Part shown: piece after piece, positions 17,238 through 25,474 of the stretch
Position numbering within the stretch: position 1 is the first letter of the stretch
Layout: each line of letters opens with the position of its first letter
Assembly (NCBI GenBank): GCA_964609215.1
Contig: CAZSQZ010000002.1
Coordinates: forward strand, 345,317 to 409,316
Direction: 5' to 3'
Length of the DNA: 64,000 bases
Source of the DNA: JABDKJ01 sp964609215
GTDB lineage: Bacteria; Bacteroidota; Bacteroidia; Flavobacteriales_D; JABDKJ01
Made by a program: the position numbers and the translations under genes
The notes under the pieces: model-generated
Databases searched by the model: none
Told to the model about the DNA's origin: nothing
What the model saw: only the letters and a program-made list of their open reading frames with translations

Positions 17238-18137
17238 TTATTGGTCTTCCATGACGGCATCACCTATATATTTACCTCCTCGGTACATTTCAATCCTTTC
17301 TAAAATACCATCTTTATTATATCTATACCATTTCCCATCCTGCAATTTTCCTCTTTTGAAAATACCGGTTTGAGAAATCTGCATATTCTTATTGTAGAGT
17401 GTATTCTTTCCATCGGCCTTAAACACTGATAAATTGGTTTTCTCTGTTTTCTTAGGAGCGACTGTTGTTTTAACTGGAACCGCAATTTCTTCTACAAGAA
17501 TTACTTCTTCTTTTTTCGGGGAATAGGTCTTTATACTGTTTTCATCTACTATACCATCATTGAATACTTTCGATTCTTTCAAGTCTCCGTTAGAATACCA
17601 ACGTTTCATTTCTCCTGATTCTTTTCCCTCAACAACATTTACCTGAACTTCCAATTGTCCATTTTCATGATAATAAAGTTGTTCTCCATTTCTTTTACCA
17701 TTGGATGCAAACTGAAAGTCCTGGGCTACTTTTCCATTTTTATAATAGCGCTTAAATGCATTGACATTTCTATTGTTCTTCCATGATCCCTCTTCTTCTA
17801 CTTTCCCATTCTCATAGAAAATAGTGTAAGCACCATTTGGAATATTTCTTCGATAATTGATTTTGCTTTTAAGCTTGCCGCTTGGAAAGTATTTTCGCCA
17901 AAGTCCGGTTCTTTTATTCGATTCGTATTTGCCTTCTTCAACTTTTGAATCTGTAGCGTATGCTTTGTCTTTCCTCATATGTCCATATATGACCCAATAG
18001 CCGTACTTATGACCATTTTCATCAATCTGATTAATGGTGTCCAGTTCGGACGCGGTCATTTGGGAACTACTAAATAGAAAGGGGCTAAATAATATGGAAA
18101 ATATGCATATACCTAAATACCGTAAAGTTCTTTTCAT
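17238..18137 (-). CDS. Secreted MORN-variant (YwqK-like) repeat protein
   Basis: About 299 residues from the ATG at 18137 (an ATG at 18149 adds MRRK). A signal peptide (MKRTLRYLGICIFSILFSPFLFSSSQ) is followed by at least six MORN-variant/YwqK repeats: GHKYGYWVIYGHM, GLWRKYFPSGKLKSKINYR, PNGAYTIFYENGKVEEEGSW, AFKRYYKNGKVAQDFQF, GEQLYYHENGQLEVQVNV and GEMKRWYSNGDLKESKVF. A proline/lysine linker (about 210-235) precedes one last repeat (KWYRYNKDGILERIEMYRGGKY). These repeats make open beta-sheets; in Bacteroidota such proteins are exported and mostly uncharacterised. A strong terminator follows it. Confidence 0.82.
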   Translation of the reverse strand: MKRTLRYLGICIFSILFSPFLFSSSQMTASELDTINQIDENGHKYGYWVIYGHMRKDKAYATDSKVEEGKYESNKRTGLWRKYFPSGKLKSKINYRRNIPNGAYTIFYENGKVEEEGSWKNNRNVNAFKRYYKNGKVAQDFQFASNGKRNGEQLYYHENGQLEVQVNVVEGKESGEMKRWYSNGDLKESKVFNDGIVDENSIKTYSPKKEEVILVEEIAVPVKTTVAPKKTEKTNLSVFKADGKNTLYNKNMQISQTGIFKRGKLQDGKWYRYNKDGILERIEMYRGGKYIGDAVMEDQ

Positions 18138-18204
18138 CTTTCTCCTCAATAAAATTCTTCATCACAAAAACTCAACTAGTATTACGGAGATGAATTAAGA
18201 AAGG

Positions 18205-19155
18205 TTACTGATGAACCGCTATTTTTAAATTATGAAGCATATCCTTTACCATTTCCTTTAAAGTAAAATCGGCACTCCATCTCCAATCTGCTCTTGCAGC
18301 ACTATCTTCCAGAAAGGCTGGCCAGGATTGGGCATACTCATCTCTTTGATCCGGTTGATATGAAATCTTAAAATTGGGTAAATGGCTTTTGAGTTCCTGG
18401 TAAATTTCTTCGGGATTGAACGAAAAAGCATTGATATTATAACTAGACCGTATTGAAATCCTATCTTTTGAAGCGTCCATAATTCCTATTGTGGCTTTTA
18501 TCGCATCGGACATATACATCATGGGTAAGGTTCTATCCGGTGATAAAAAACAGGTGTAATCTTCTCCAGATACAGCAGAGTGAAATATTTCAACCGCATA
18601 ATCTGTAGTTCCACCTCCGGGTTGTGTCTTATAACTGATTATTCCCGGGTAGCGAATGCTTCTCACATCACAACCGAAACGCATGGCATAATAGTCACAC
18701 CAACGTTCTCCAGCCAATTTACTTATTCCATAAACTGTTTTAGGCTCGGCTACCGCATTTTGAAGGGCAGTATTATTCTCCAATCCGGGACCGAATACGG
18801 CAATTGAACTGGGCCAAAAAAGTTTATCAAAATAGCCTTCTTTCTGCAGTTCAAGAGTGTTGAGAAGACTGGTCATATTCAAATCCCAGCCTTTCATAAT
18901 ATGCTTTTCAGCTGTTGCAGAAAGCATGGCCACCATATTATAAACCTCAGATATTTTGTGTTTAGATAAGATATGTTGAATTGCTGATTTATCGGTAGCA
19001 TCAATTAAGGTAAAAGGTCCTTCTCCTAAATCAACCACAGGCTCTTTAATATCAGAGGCAATTACATTTTCATTACCGAATTTCTCCCTTAAAGAAAGGG
19101 TTAAATCCGTTCCAATTTGTCCACTTGCCCCAAGTACTAATATCTTTTTTGACAA
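18205..19155 (-). CDS. tdh: L-threonine 3-dehydrogenase, SDR (GalE-like) type
   Basis: This extended short-chain dehydrogenase (about 316 residues) matches the NAD-dependent threonine dehydrogenase first described from psychrophilic flavobacteria rather than the zinc-dependent E. coli type. Seen: the Rossmann motif GASGQIG (9-15), the catalytic Ser116/Ser117 region (FWPSSIAVFGP), Tyr142-x3-Lys146 (YGISK) and the family-specific RYPGIISYKTQPGGGTTDYA. It oxidises L-threonine to 2-amino-3-ketobutyrate, which is cleaved to glycine and acetyl-CoA. There is no in-frame ATG before the Rossmann fold: the upstream frame is closed by a TAA two codons before the TTG at 19155, so TTG is the likely start. 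It is divergent from the small unknown at 19279. Confidence 0.88.
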   Translation of the reverse strand: MSKKILVLGASGQIGTDLTLSLREKFGNENVIASDIKEPVVDLGEGPFTLIDATDKSAIQHILSKHKISEVYNMVAMLSATAEKHIMKGWDLNMTSLLNTLELQKEGYFDKLFWPSSIAVFGPGLENNTALQNAVAEPKTVYGISKLAGERWCDYYAMRFGCDVRSIRYPGIISYKTQPGGGTTDYAVEIFHSAVSGEDYTCFLSPDRTLPMMYMSDAIKATIGIMDASKDRISIRSSYNINAFSFNPEEIYQELKSHLPNFKISYQPDQRDEYAQSWPAFLEDSAARADWRWSADFTLKEMVKDMLHNLKIAVHQ

Positions 19156-19278
19156 TCTGATTTATTTGAATTTCAAATCTATTAATTCTAACAAATTAAA
19201 GAACAAAGTATTATTCACAAATGGCGGAATTTTTTTATTCCTATTGCATCCTAAAAAGCCGTATCTTCATACATAGAA

Positions 19279-19671
19279 ATGATCAGAGAGATACTTAAAT
19301 CTACTAACTTGGAAAAGACAAGGCTTCCCATACTAAAGCTGGTCTTACTTTTAGGTATATTTTCTTTTCTCGGATTCAATTCACCAACTCATTCTCACCT
19401 TCAGCAGACATATAGCACTGAGGTCTATGATTCCAGAAAACAAAAGGGCTCATCTGCCCATTTTAAATCAGTCAAAAACCTCGAGATCATTTTTTATACT
19501 TCTAAATTCAAGAGTCTCGAAATTTTCAATATTTGGAAAATCATTTACCAAAATCAGCTATTTAAAACGAGAGTAAAGGCATTGGCATTTAAATTCTTTC
19601 CATTCTTAGTATCGGAAACTTTACTTCAAAAAATTCCCTCAAGCCCATTAGAAGAAGTGCCCTTCATTTAA
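19279..19671 (+). CDS. Small exported or membrane protein, unknown
   Basis: A 130-residue frame with an ATG start and one hydrophobic segment (LPILKLVLLLGIFSFLGFNS, about 16-36), either a signal peptide or an anchor. The remainder is basic and aromatic (KSVKNLEIIFYTSKFKSLEIFNIWKIIYQ) with a hydrophobic stretch near the end. I recognise no family. It fills the space between the divergent tdh and a second small membrane protein 69 bp downstream on the same strand. Being intact and properly placed argues for a gene, but codon usage alone cannot settle it. Confidence 0.5.
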   Translation: MIREILKSTNLEKTRLPILKLVLLLGIFSFLGFNSPTHSHLQQTYSTEVYDSRKQKGSSAHFKSVKNLEIIFYTSKFKSLEIFNIWKIIYQNQLFKTRVKALAFKFFPFLVSETLLQKIPSSPLEEVPFI

Positions 19672-19740
19672 TTATCTAAGAAACCAACCTTCTTAAATAA
19701 TTAATCATTGCTCTATACAGAGCTTCATTCATTTTATTTC

Positions 19741-19932
19741 ATGAATAAATTCAAGAAAATTGTTCGCCTGTTGGTGTTCGTATTCTTCATGTTGTTGGCA
19801 TGCATTGGTGTTGGATTAAGTGGTGGTGTGCCAGTACCTTTCTCACAAAACAGAAGAGACAAGGAAAACCCAATCATCGAAATGGTCGATGAGACTGAAG
19901 AAGAGTCCGAGGAAGACGGGTTTAAGGTTTAG
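19741..19932 (+). CDS. Small membrane protein with acidic tail
   Basis: A 63-residue protein starting at the ATG at 19741; an in-frame upstream start at 19708 would add 11 non-conserved-looking residues. It has one transmembrane helix or signal (IVRLLVFVFFMLLACIGVGLS), a short GGVPVPFSQNRRDKENP segment and a strongly acidic tail (EMVDETEEESEEDGFKV). Small proteins with a GGVPVP turn after one helix are familiar to me from other Bacteroidota, without known function. Probably inner-membrane. Confidence 0.6.
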   Translation: MNKFKKIVRLLVFVFFMLLACIGVGLSGGVPVPFSQNRRDKENPIIEMVDETEEESEEDGFKV

Positions 19933-20044
19933 TATTTTGTTTTTATGGGTTTACTTTGATAGGAGTCTACTCCATACCTTAGGCTGGAATAGATTTAACT
20001 AAACTATTATCCGAAAAAGGCTGGATTCTTTTCCTATCTCTCCT

Positions 20045-20052
20045 TATCTTTG
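20045..20052 (+). promoter_or_regulatory. -7 element of the trhO promoter
   Basis: TATCTTTG matches TAnnTTTG. It overlaps an in-frame TTG at 20050 and lies 15 bp before the ATG at 20068, so it decides the start in favour of 20068 and predicts a very short 5' leader. Confidence 0.55.
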
Positions 20053-20067
20053 CATTTCACTTTTTTA

Positions 20068-21141
20068 ATGAAAAAGCGCCTATTTAACATACATAGAAAA
20101 GATATCCTTCAGCAGAAATTGGCTGAGGAGGATTTCAAGAGAATTACCATTTCCTTTTACCGATATGTGTATCTGAATAATTTGAAGAATTTAAGGGATG
20201 AACTCTATGAGGAATGGGATGCTTTAGGGGTTTTGGGCAGAATCTATATTGCAAAAGAAGGTGTTAATGCACAACTGAATGTACCTGAACATAACTTCGA
20301 GGCTTTCAGGAATATCGTTGATACAAGAGAGGAATTCAAGGATATCCCTTTCAAGTATGCGGTGCAAGAAGAAGTTGATTCTTTCTATAAGCTGAAAATT
20401 AAGATTAGAAAAAAGATTGTTGCAGATGGTTTAGATGATGGCGAATTTGATGTAACCAATGTGGGTAAGCATTTAAACCCAAGCGAATTTCACGAATTGG
20501 TGGGAAAGGAAAACGTAACGATCGTAGATATGCGCAATCACTATGAAAGTGAAGTGGGGCATTTTGAAGGCGCAATTACTCCTGACTCCGATACCTTTAG
20601 AGAAGAATTACCCATTGTGGAAGAAAAGCTGAAAGGAAAAGAGGATGAGAAAATCTTGCTTTACTGTACAGGTGGAATACGCTGTGAAAAGGCCAGTGCA
20701 TGGCTTAGACATAAAGGTTTTAATGATGTCAATCAATTGCATGGTGGCATTATAGAATATGCCCATCAAATAAAAGAGAAAGGTCTTGAATCTAAATTCA
20801 AGGGTAAGAACTTTGTTTTTGACAGAAGGTTAGGCGAACGTATTACGGATGAAGTTATAAGCGAATGTCATCAATGTGGGGCTCCATGTGATAACCATAC
20901 GAATTGCGCCAATGACGAATGTCATCTATTGTTTATTCAATGTGATTCCTGCAAAGAAAAATGGGATGGTTGCTGTAAACAGGAGTGTTATGATATCGTG
21001 CAATTACCCATTGAAGAGCAAAGAAAATTCAGAAAAAAACATAAAAACGAGGCATCTCTATCAGTTTATAAGAGTAGGCTCAGACCCAAGCTTAGAGAAA
21101 TTTTAAATAAGGAAGAATTGGATAAAGGAGAAAATCCTTAA
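20068..21141 (+). CDS. trhO: tRNA uridine-34 hydroxylase (rhodanese family, TrhO/YceA)
   Basis: TrhO makes 5-hydroxyuridine at position 34 of certain tRNAs using O2. Starting at 20068 the protein has 357 residues: an N-terminal ferredoxin-like domain (ITISFYRYVYLNNLKNLRDEL, GRIYIAKEGVNAQLNVP), a central rhodanese domain with the active-site loop YCTGGIRCEKASAW (catalytic Cys200), and a cysteine-rich C-terminal zinc-binding tail (CHQCGAPCDNHTNCANDECH, then CDSCKEKWDGCCKQEC). The family usually shows exactly this arrangement. A -7 promoter element sits 15 bp upstream, consistent with a monocistronic unit. It is followed by hmgA after 122 bp. Confidence 0.93.
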   Translation: MKKRLFNIHRKDILQQKLAEEDFKRITISFYRYVYLNNLKNLRDELYEEWDALGVLGRIYIAKEGVNAQLNVPEHNFEAFRNIVDTREEFKDIPFKYAVQEEVDSFYKLKIKIRKKIVADGLDDGEFDVTNVGKHLNPSEFHELVGKENVTIVDMRNHYESEVGHFEGAITPDSDTFREELPIVEEKLKGKEDEKILLYCTGGIRCEKASAWLRHKGFNDVNQLHGGIIEYAHQIKEKGLESKFKGKNFVFDRRLGERITDEVISECHQCGAPCDNHTNCANDECHLLFIQCDSCKEKWDGCCKQECYDIVQLPIEEQRKFRKKHKNEASLSVYKSRLRPKLREILNKEELDKGENP

Positions 21142-21200
21142 ATTTATATCCATCATGAATAGGATATATTTTTATAATGTAAAAAGCAGGCTCAAGAGAA

Positions 21201-21224
21201 ACCCTGAATAGAAGGGTAATTACC
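21201..21224 (+). other. Overlapping short hairpins in the hmgA leader
   Basis: ACCCT (21201-21205) can pair with AGGGT (21213-21217) around a 7-nt loop, while GGTAATTACC (21215-21224) is a perfect palindrome that uses three of the same bases. The two folds exclude each other. They lie 40 bp before the hmgA start codon, followed by a T-rich stretch. Could be an operator or a leader structure; no riboswitch class recognised. Confidence 0.3.
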
Positions 21225-21263
21225 GTCCTATTTTCTTTTTTAATTATAAATTTAAATTCAAAT

Positions 21264-22424
21264 ATGCCGACATATCATTCATTAGGCAGTATTCCACATA
21301 AGCGACACACTATTTTTAAGAATGGTGGAGAAAATCATCACTATGAACAACTGTTTGGAACGGAAGGTTTTCATGGAATGTCTTCCTTGCTCTATCATGT
21401 TCACCGCCCTACTCAGGTAAAAAAAATAGGGGAATCATATAGTGTCGAGCCAAAGGTTGCTGTAGACAGAAATTTGAAAGCTTTTCGTTTTCATGGATAT
21501 AAAATAGATCCTATTGCGGATTTTCTGGATAGCAGGAAAGCTTTGATGGTCAATAACGATTGCCATATCAGTTTGGGTGCGCCAAAGCAGTCCATGACCG
21601 ATTATTTCTACAAGAATGCAGATGCGGACGAACTCATTTTCATTCATGAAGGTACTGGAACACTTAAAACCTTATTGGGTAATATTGTTTTTGGTCCTAA
21701 TGATTATTTGATTATTCCCAGAGGAATGATTTATCAAATCGTTTTTGATGGGGTGAATAACCGTCATTTTATAGTAGAATCGTTTAGCCCGATTTATACT
21801 CCAAAGCGGTATAGAAATCAATTTGGTCAATTATTGGAACACGCTCCATTTTGCGAACGTGATTTGAGAAAGCCTAGCAATCTGGAAACACATGATGAAA
21901 AAGGTGAGTTTTTGATCAAAATAAAGAAGCAGGGATATATGCATGAATACATCTATGCAACACATCCTTTTGATGTCGTGGGTTGGGATGGTTACAATTA
22001 TCCTTACGCATTTTCAGCTGATGATTTTGAGCCGATTACCGGACGTGTGCATCAACCGCCACCTGTGCATCAGACTTTTGAAGCGCACAATTTTGTGGTC
22101 TGCACTTTTGCGCCTAGAAAGTACGATTACCATCCAGAAGCTATCCCTGCGCCCTATAACCATAGCAATATAGATTCGGATGAAGTGCTCTATTATGTGG
22201 ATGGAGATTTTATGAGTAGAAATGATATTGATAAAGGACATATTTCATTGCATCCGGGGGGAATTCCTCATGGACCGCATCCCGGAGCTATGGAAAGAAG
22301 TATTGGAAAAGTAGAGACGGATGAACTGGCTGTAATGGTGGATACATTCAAGCCATTACAACTTACAGAAACAGCCATGCAAATAGAAGATGGCAAGTAT
22401 TGGGAAAGTTGGTTAGACCACTAG
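21264..22424 (+). CDS. hmgA: Homogentisate 1,2-dioxygenase
   Basis: HmgA opens the aromatic ring of homogentisate to maleylacetoacetate using Fe(II) and O2, the central step of phenylalanine/tyrosine breakdown. The 386-residue cytosolic protein carries the family's YHSLGSIPHKRHTIF start, a cupin core (DELIFIHEGTGTLKTLLG, DYLIIPRGMIYQIVF) and the iron-site segment HPGGIPHGPHPGAMERSIG (from residue 330) with its His and Glu ligands. It lacks the extra N-terminal part of the human enzyme, as do other Bacteroidota versions. hppD follows 45 bp downstream and then a strong terminator, so the two make a catabolic operon. Maleylacetoacetate isomerase and fumarylacetoacetase are not in the window. Confidence 0.95.
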   Translation: MPTYHSLGSIPHKRHTIFKNGGENHHYEQLFGTEGFHGMSSLLYHVHRPTQVKKIGESYSVEPKVAVDRNLKAFRFHGYKIDPIADFLDSRKALMVNNDCHISLGAPKQSMTDYFYKNADADELIFIHEGTGTLKTLLGNIVFGPNDYLIIPRGMIYQIVFDGVNNRHFIVESFSPIYTPKRYRNQFGQLLEHAPFCERDLRKPSNLETHDEKGEFLIKIKKQGYMHEYIYATHPFDVVGWDGYNYPYAFSADDFEPITGRVHQPPPVHQTFEAHNFVVCTFAPRKYDYHPEAIPAPYNHSNIDSDEVLYYVDGDFMSRNDIDKGHISLHPGGIPHGPHPGAMERSIGKVETDELAVMVDTFKPLQLTETAMQIEDGKYWESWLDH

Positions 22425-22469
22425 ACCCCATTTTTTAAACCGAGATTTATCTCTTAATTATTTACAACA

Positions 22470-23609
22470 ATGCAAACAGATAGTACATCATTAGAATTAG
22501 AAAAAATAGTTCCTGAAGCTGGCGATTTTTTGCCGATTAATGGAACGGATTACATTGAATACTACGTGGGTAATGCAAAGCAAGCTGCTCACTTTTACAA
22601 AACCGCTTTTGGCTTTCAGTCATGTGCTTATTCTGGTCTGGAAACCGGAGTTACAGACAAAACCTCATATGTTCTAGAGCAAGATAAAATCAGGTTGGTT
22701 TTAACTTCTCCCATGGAAAAAGATGGTGAATTAAATGCACATATCAATAAGCATGGAGATGGGGTTAAAGTAGTTGCGCTTTGGGTTGACGATGCTACAA
22801 AGTCCTGGGAAGAAACCACTTCAAGAGGAGCAAAGTCTTTCTTTGAGCCTAGAGTTGAAGAAGATGAGCATGGAAAAGTGGTTCGGTCTGCTATTCACAC
22901 CTATGGTGAAACTATTCACGTATTTGTGGAACGAAAAGACTACAAAGGAACTTTTCTACCAGGTTATAAAAAATGGGAAAGCCATTATAATCCTGAACCT
23001 ACTGGATTAAAATATATTGACCACATCGTTGGAAATGTAGGTTGGAATGAAATGAATAAGTGGTGTGAGTTCTATGCTAATGTTATGGGATTTGCGCAAC
23101 TGATATCTTTTGATGATAAAGATATTTCTACTGAGTATACTGCTCTTATGAGTAAGGTAATGAGTAATGGAAATGGTAGAATCAAATTCCCAATTAACGA
23201 ACCAGCGGAAGGTCGAAAAAAATCACAAATTGAGGAGTACATAGATTTCTACAATGGTGCTGGTGTGCAACATGTCGCTATCGCAACGGACAATATTATA
23301 GAGACAGTAAGTGCTTTAAGAGATAGAGGTGTTGAGTTTTTAAAAGTGCCTAACTCTTATTACGAAACGGTTTTAGACAGAGTAGGTGAAATTGACGAGG
23401 ATTTAGAGCCGTTAAGAGATTTAGGTATTTTGATTGACAGGGATGATGAAGGGTATCTACTTCAAATCTTTACTAAGCCTATTCTGGACAGACCTACCAT
23501 GTTCTATGAAATTATTCAAAGAAAAGGAGCTCAAAGTTTTGGGAAAGGAAATTTTAAAGCTTTGTTTGAAGCAATAGAAAGAGAGCAGGAAGCCAGAGGA
23601 ACACTTTAA
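22470..23609 (+). CDS. hppD: 4-hydroxyphenylpyruvate dioxygenase
   Basis: This enzyme converts 4-hydroxyphenylpyruvate to homogentisate, the substrate of the enzyme encoded just upstream. The 379 residues contain two vicinal-oxygen-chelate domains. Iron ligands can be placed in DHIVGNVGWNEMNKWCEFY (first His), GVQHVAIATDNI (second His) and FYEIIQRKGAQSFGKGNF (Glu), the last being the signature C-terminal motif. Length is normal. It forms an operon with hmgA and is closed by the intrinsic terminator at 23626-23669. Confidence 0.97.
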   Translation: MQTDSTSLELEKIVPEAGDFLPINGTDYIEYYVGNAKQAAHFYKTAFGFQSCAYSGLETGVTDKTSYVLEQDKIRLVLTSPMEKDGELNAHINKHGDGVKVVALWVDDATKSWEETTSRGAKSFFEPRVEEDEHGKVVRSAIHTYGETIHVFVERKDYKGTFLPGYKKWESHYNPEPTGLKYIDHIVGNVGWNEMNKWCEFYANVMGFAQLISFDDKDISTEYTALMSKVMSNGNGRIKFPINEPAEGRKKSQIEEYIDFYNGAGVQHVAIATDNIIETVSALRDRGVEFLKVPNSYYETVLDRVGEIDEDLEPLRDLGILIDRDDEGYLLQIFTKPILDRPTMFYEIIQRKGAQSFGKGNFKALFEAIEREQEARGTL

Positions 23610-23625
23610 TTTAATAAGATTTAAT

Positions 23626-23669
23626 AGCCCATCGTTGAGAAAATTTATCTTCTTAGCGGTGGGTTTTTT
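23626..23669 (+). terminator. Intrinsic terminator of the hmgA-hppD operon
   Basis: A 16-bp stem with four G-T wobbles (23626-23641 with 23650-23665) around an 8-nt loop, directly followed by a T-run reaching 23669. It starts 17 bp after the hppD stop. Confidence 0.88.
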
Positions 23670-23710
23670 GTTACACGATGTTCCGTTAATATTTGAAATA
23701 AGGAAGGGTC

Positions 23711-23738
23711 TTTGTAATTCAAATTGCCATTAAATTTG
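23711..23738 (+). promoter_or_regulatory. Promoter for the small outer-membrane protein
   Basis: TTTG at 23711-23714 and TAAATTTG at 23731-23738 form a Bacteroidota -33/-7 pair with a 16-bp spacer. The start codon is only 11 bp further, so the transcript would be nearly leaderless. Confidence 0.45.
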
Positions 23739-23748
23739 ATTAAAATTT

Positions 23749-24213
23749 ATGATGAAAAAAATACTGGCATTTGCAATACTTATTCTAACGTGTACTTCCA
23801 TAAATGCGCAATCAGATTACGAAAGAGCCATTGGCTTGCGCCTTGGATTTGATAATGGAATCACCTATAAACAATTCATAACTTCCATTTCAGCAATAGA
23901 GGCATTAGCCTATTTTGGAAATAACTCATTTAATTTTACGGGACTTTATGAATTGAATAATGAAAATGCTTTTCAGGTTGACCGTCTCGATTGGTACTAT
24001 GGTGCTGGTGGACATTTTGGATTTAGAAATTCCAACAACGAAGGTAATGATGGCAGTTTCATATTGGGTGTGGATGGAATAATAGGAATAGAGTATAATA
24101 TTGAAACCGTTCCCATAAATGTTTCTTTAGATTGGAAACCGCAGGTAAATATTGTTGGAGGAAATGGTTTTGTTGGAGATACAGGTGCGCTCAGTGTTCG
24201 GTACGTATTTTAG
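23749..24213 (+). CDS. Small outer-membrane beta-barrel-like protein
   Basis: The 154 residues begin with a signal peptide (MMKKILAFAILILTCTSINAQ). The mature part has about eight alternating strands (AIGLRLGFDNGITYKQF, ALAYFGNNSFNFTGLYELN, LDWYYGAGGHFGFRN, GSFILGVDGIIGIEYNI, INVSLDWKPQVNIVGG) and ends ALSVRYVF. A terminal aromatic residue in a last amphipathic strand is the usual signal for beta-barrel insertion by BAM. Small 8-stranded barrels of this kind (OMP_b-brl-like) are common in Flavobacteriia; their functions are mostly unknown. It has its own promoter and stands apart from the upstream operon by a terminator. Confidence 0.75.
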   Translation: MMKKILAFAILILTCTSINAQSDYERAIGLRLGFDNGITYKQFITSISAIEALAYFGNNSFNFTGLYELNNENAFQVDRLDWYYGAGGHFGFRNSNNEGNDGSFILGVDGIIGIEYNIETVPINVSLDWKPQVNIVGGNGFVGDTGALSVRYVF

Positions 24214-24231
24214 TAGCTGTTTGTTAAAGTC

Positions 24232-24690
24232 GTGGCGACCAAAATTAAATATGATGTTGAAGATCTGAAGTTGTTGAATGACCAAGATTTAATAGAAATT
24301 ATTTATAAAAAATCATGTGAACTTTACTTTGAGACTTCTAGTGAATATTTTAGAAACACTCATCCCGCATTTTTTGAATTATTTGCCATGCGAGTTTTAG
24401 ATGCAAAGGTACAAAATGGCGGATTTGACTTATTCTTTCAGAATAAAAATGATATCGAAATTGCAAATTACGCGAAAATGGGAATGCGAAGAATTGGCGC
24501 AAGTGAGTTGGAGGACATAATTGGAAGTGCTATTAAGATTTTTGAGAATCAATCCAATAAATTTGAAAAAGTAAAGAATCCTGAATTCTATATTCTAGAT
24601 GGCAGGTACTATGACTTCACAGAATTGGAATATCTGCAAACAAGGTATGTTAAACGAAATCTGGCCAAATTCGTGGTAACAGAAAATTGA
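24232..24690 (+). CDS. DUF4375 (DMP19-like) domain protein
   Basis: A 152-residue cytosolic protein starting with GTG at 24232; no in-frame ATG precedes the conserved part. The core motif NGGFDLFFQNKNDIEIANYAKMGMRRIGA matches the DUF4375/DMP19 family pattern (NGG-hydrophobic-FFxN ... A ... IGA). DMP19 proteins are small alpha-helical, DNA-mimic-like proteins in some species, but most family members are uncharacterised and I assign no role. It follows the barrel gene after 18 bp, so it may be co-transcribed. After it, 166 bp of AT-rich sequence to the convergent neighbour hold nothing I recognise. Confidence 0.75.
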   Translation: MATKIKYDVEDLKLLNDQDLIEIIYKKSCELYFETSSEYFRNTHPAFFELFAMRVLDAKVQNGGFDLFFQNKNDIEIANYAKMGMRRIGASELEDIIGSAIKIFENQSNKFEKVKNPEFYILDGRYYDFTELEYLQTRYVKRNLAKFVVTEN

Positions 24691-24856
24691 AAAATCGTTC
24701 ATCAAAACAGCTATATCTATAACTAAGACAAGTTATCTAGAATCTCAATATTCGTAGCTAAATCTCAATTATTCTCATCCTAAACTAGGGTACATTCTGC
24801 AAGAACAGGCCGATCCCGAACTGGAAAATTAAACTAGATGCCAACACCTTTCCAAT

Positions 24857-25474
24857 TTAAGTATTGATTCTTTTCTTCAGAAGTTCAATGCATTTTTCAA
24901 TATCATCCTTAAAGTCAATGCTGTTATCGATGATAATATCCGCAGTTTCTTTATGTGGAGCTACATGCAAATCATGAGCGGGACATACATGATTCTTCCA
25001 TTGGTAATTGATCATTTCTGCGGATAAACCTCTTGATTCCGAATCTCTTTTTAAGCGCCTCTCTATTCTGACTTCATCATTTGCGTGAATATAAATTTGA
25101 ACATCTACCAAGTCTCTTATTCGTTTATCAAATAACACGAAAATGCCTTCAATAAATATTAACTCACTTGAATCTACTTTAAATAATTCAGGCCTTTTCT
25201 CGAAATTCTCAAAAATGTATTCTTCAATTTCTATATTATTTCCATTCAAAAGAGAAATTACATCTTCGTGAAACTGATCTAGGTTGAAGGCCTCTGGTAG
25301 ATCAAAATTCCAAATGTTTTGTTCATCTCTTTTTTGAAAGCTTTTGGGCAAATAGTAATTGTCCATTGAAAGAATGGATGGCTCAAATTGAAAAGCATTT
25401 CTCAGTTTTTCTATAATCGTGGTTTTTCCGGAACCACTTCCACCAATAATTGAAACTAGAAGTCTTTCTTTCAA
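24857..25474 (-). CDS. udk: Uridine kinase-like P-loop kinase
   Basis: The 205 residues start with a Walker A loop, IIGGSGSGKTTI (P-loop 11-18). SMDNYYLP is the nucleoside-binding DxYY motif typical of uridine kinases, and ELIFIEGIFVLFDKRIRDLVDVQIYI is the Walker-B-like strand with lid. Arginines in RIERRLKRDSESRGLS form the lid. Length and motifs fit the uridine kinase/phosphoribulokinase family, which phosphorylates uridine and cytidine for pyrimidine salvage. The start overlaps the purQ stop by 4 bp (ATGA), so the two are coupled, joining purine synthesis with pyrimidine salvage. Exact nucleoside preference is not shown by sequence. Confidence 0.85.
   Translation of the reverse strand: MKERLLVSIIGGSGSGKTTIIEKLRNAFQFEPSILSMDNYYLPKSFQKRDEQNIWNFDLPEAFNLDQFHEDVISLLNGNNIEIEEYIFENFEKRPELFKVDSSELIFIEGIFVLFDKRIRDLVDVQIYIHANDEVRIERRLKRDSESRGLSAEMINYQWKNHVCPAHDLHVAPHKETADIIIDNSIDFKDDIEKCIELLKKRINT

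Noticed and set aside
13209..18137. Toxin-antitoxin systems based on 'YwqK antitoxin' repeats
   Set aside because: These proteins carry signal peptides and have no adjacent toxin gene; the label describes the repeat, not the function.
21160..21263. Riboswitch upstream of hmgA
   Set aside because: Short hairpins are present, but no conserved core of any class known to me could be matched; recorded only as a weak structure.
24232..24690. Toxin-antitoxin or DNA-mimic anti-restriction role for the DUF4375 protein
   Set aside because: No partner toxin or restriction gene is adjacent, and the family label alone does not support a defence role.
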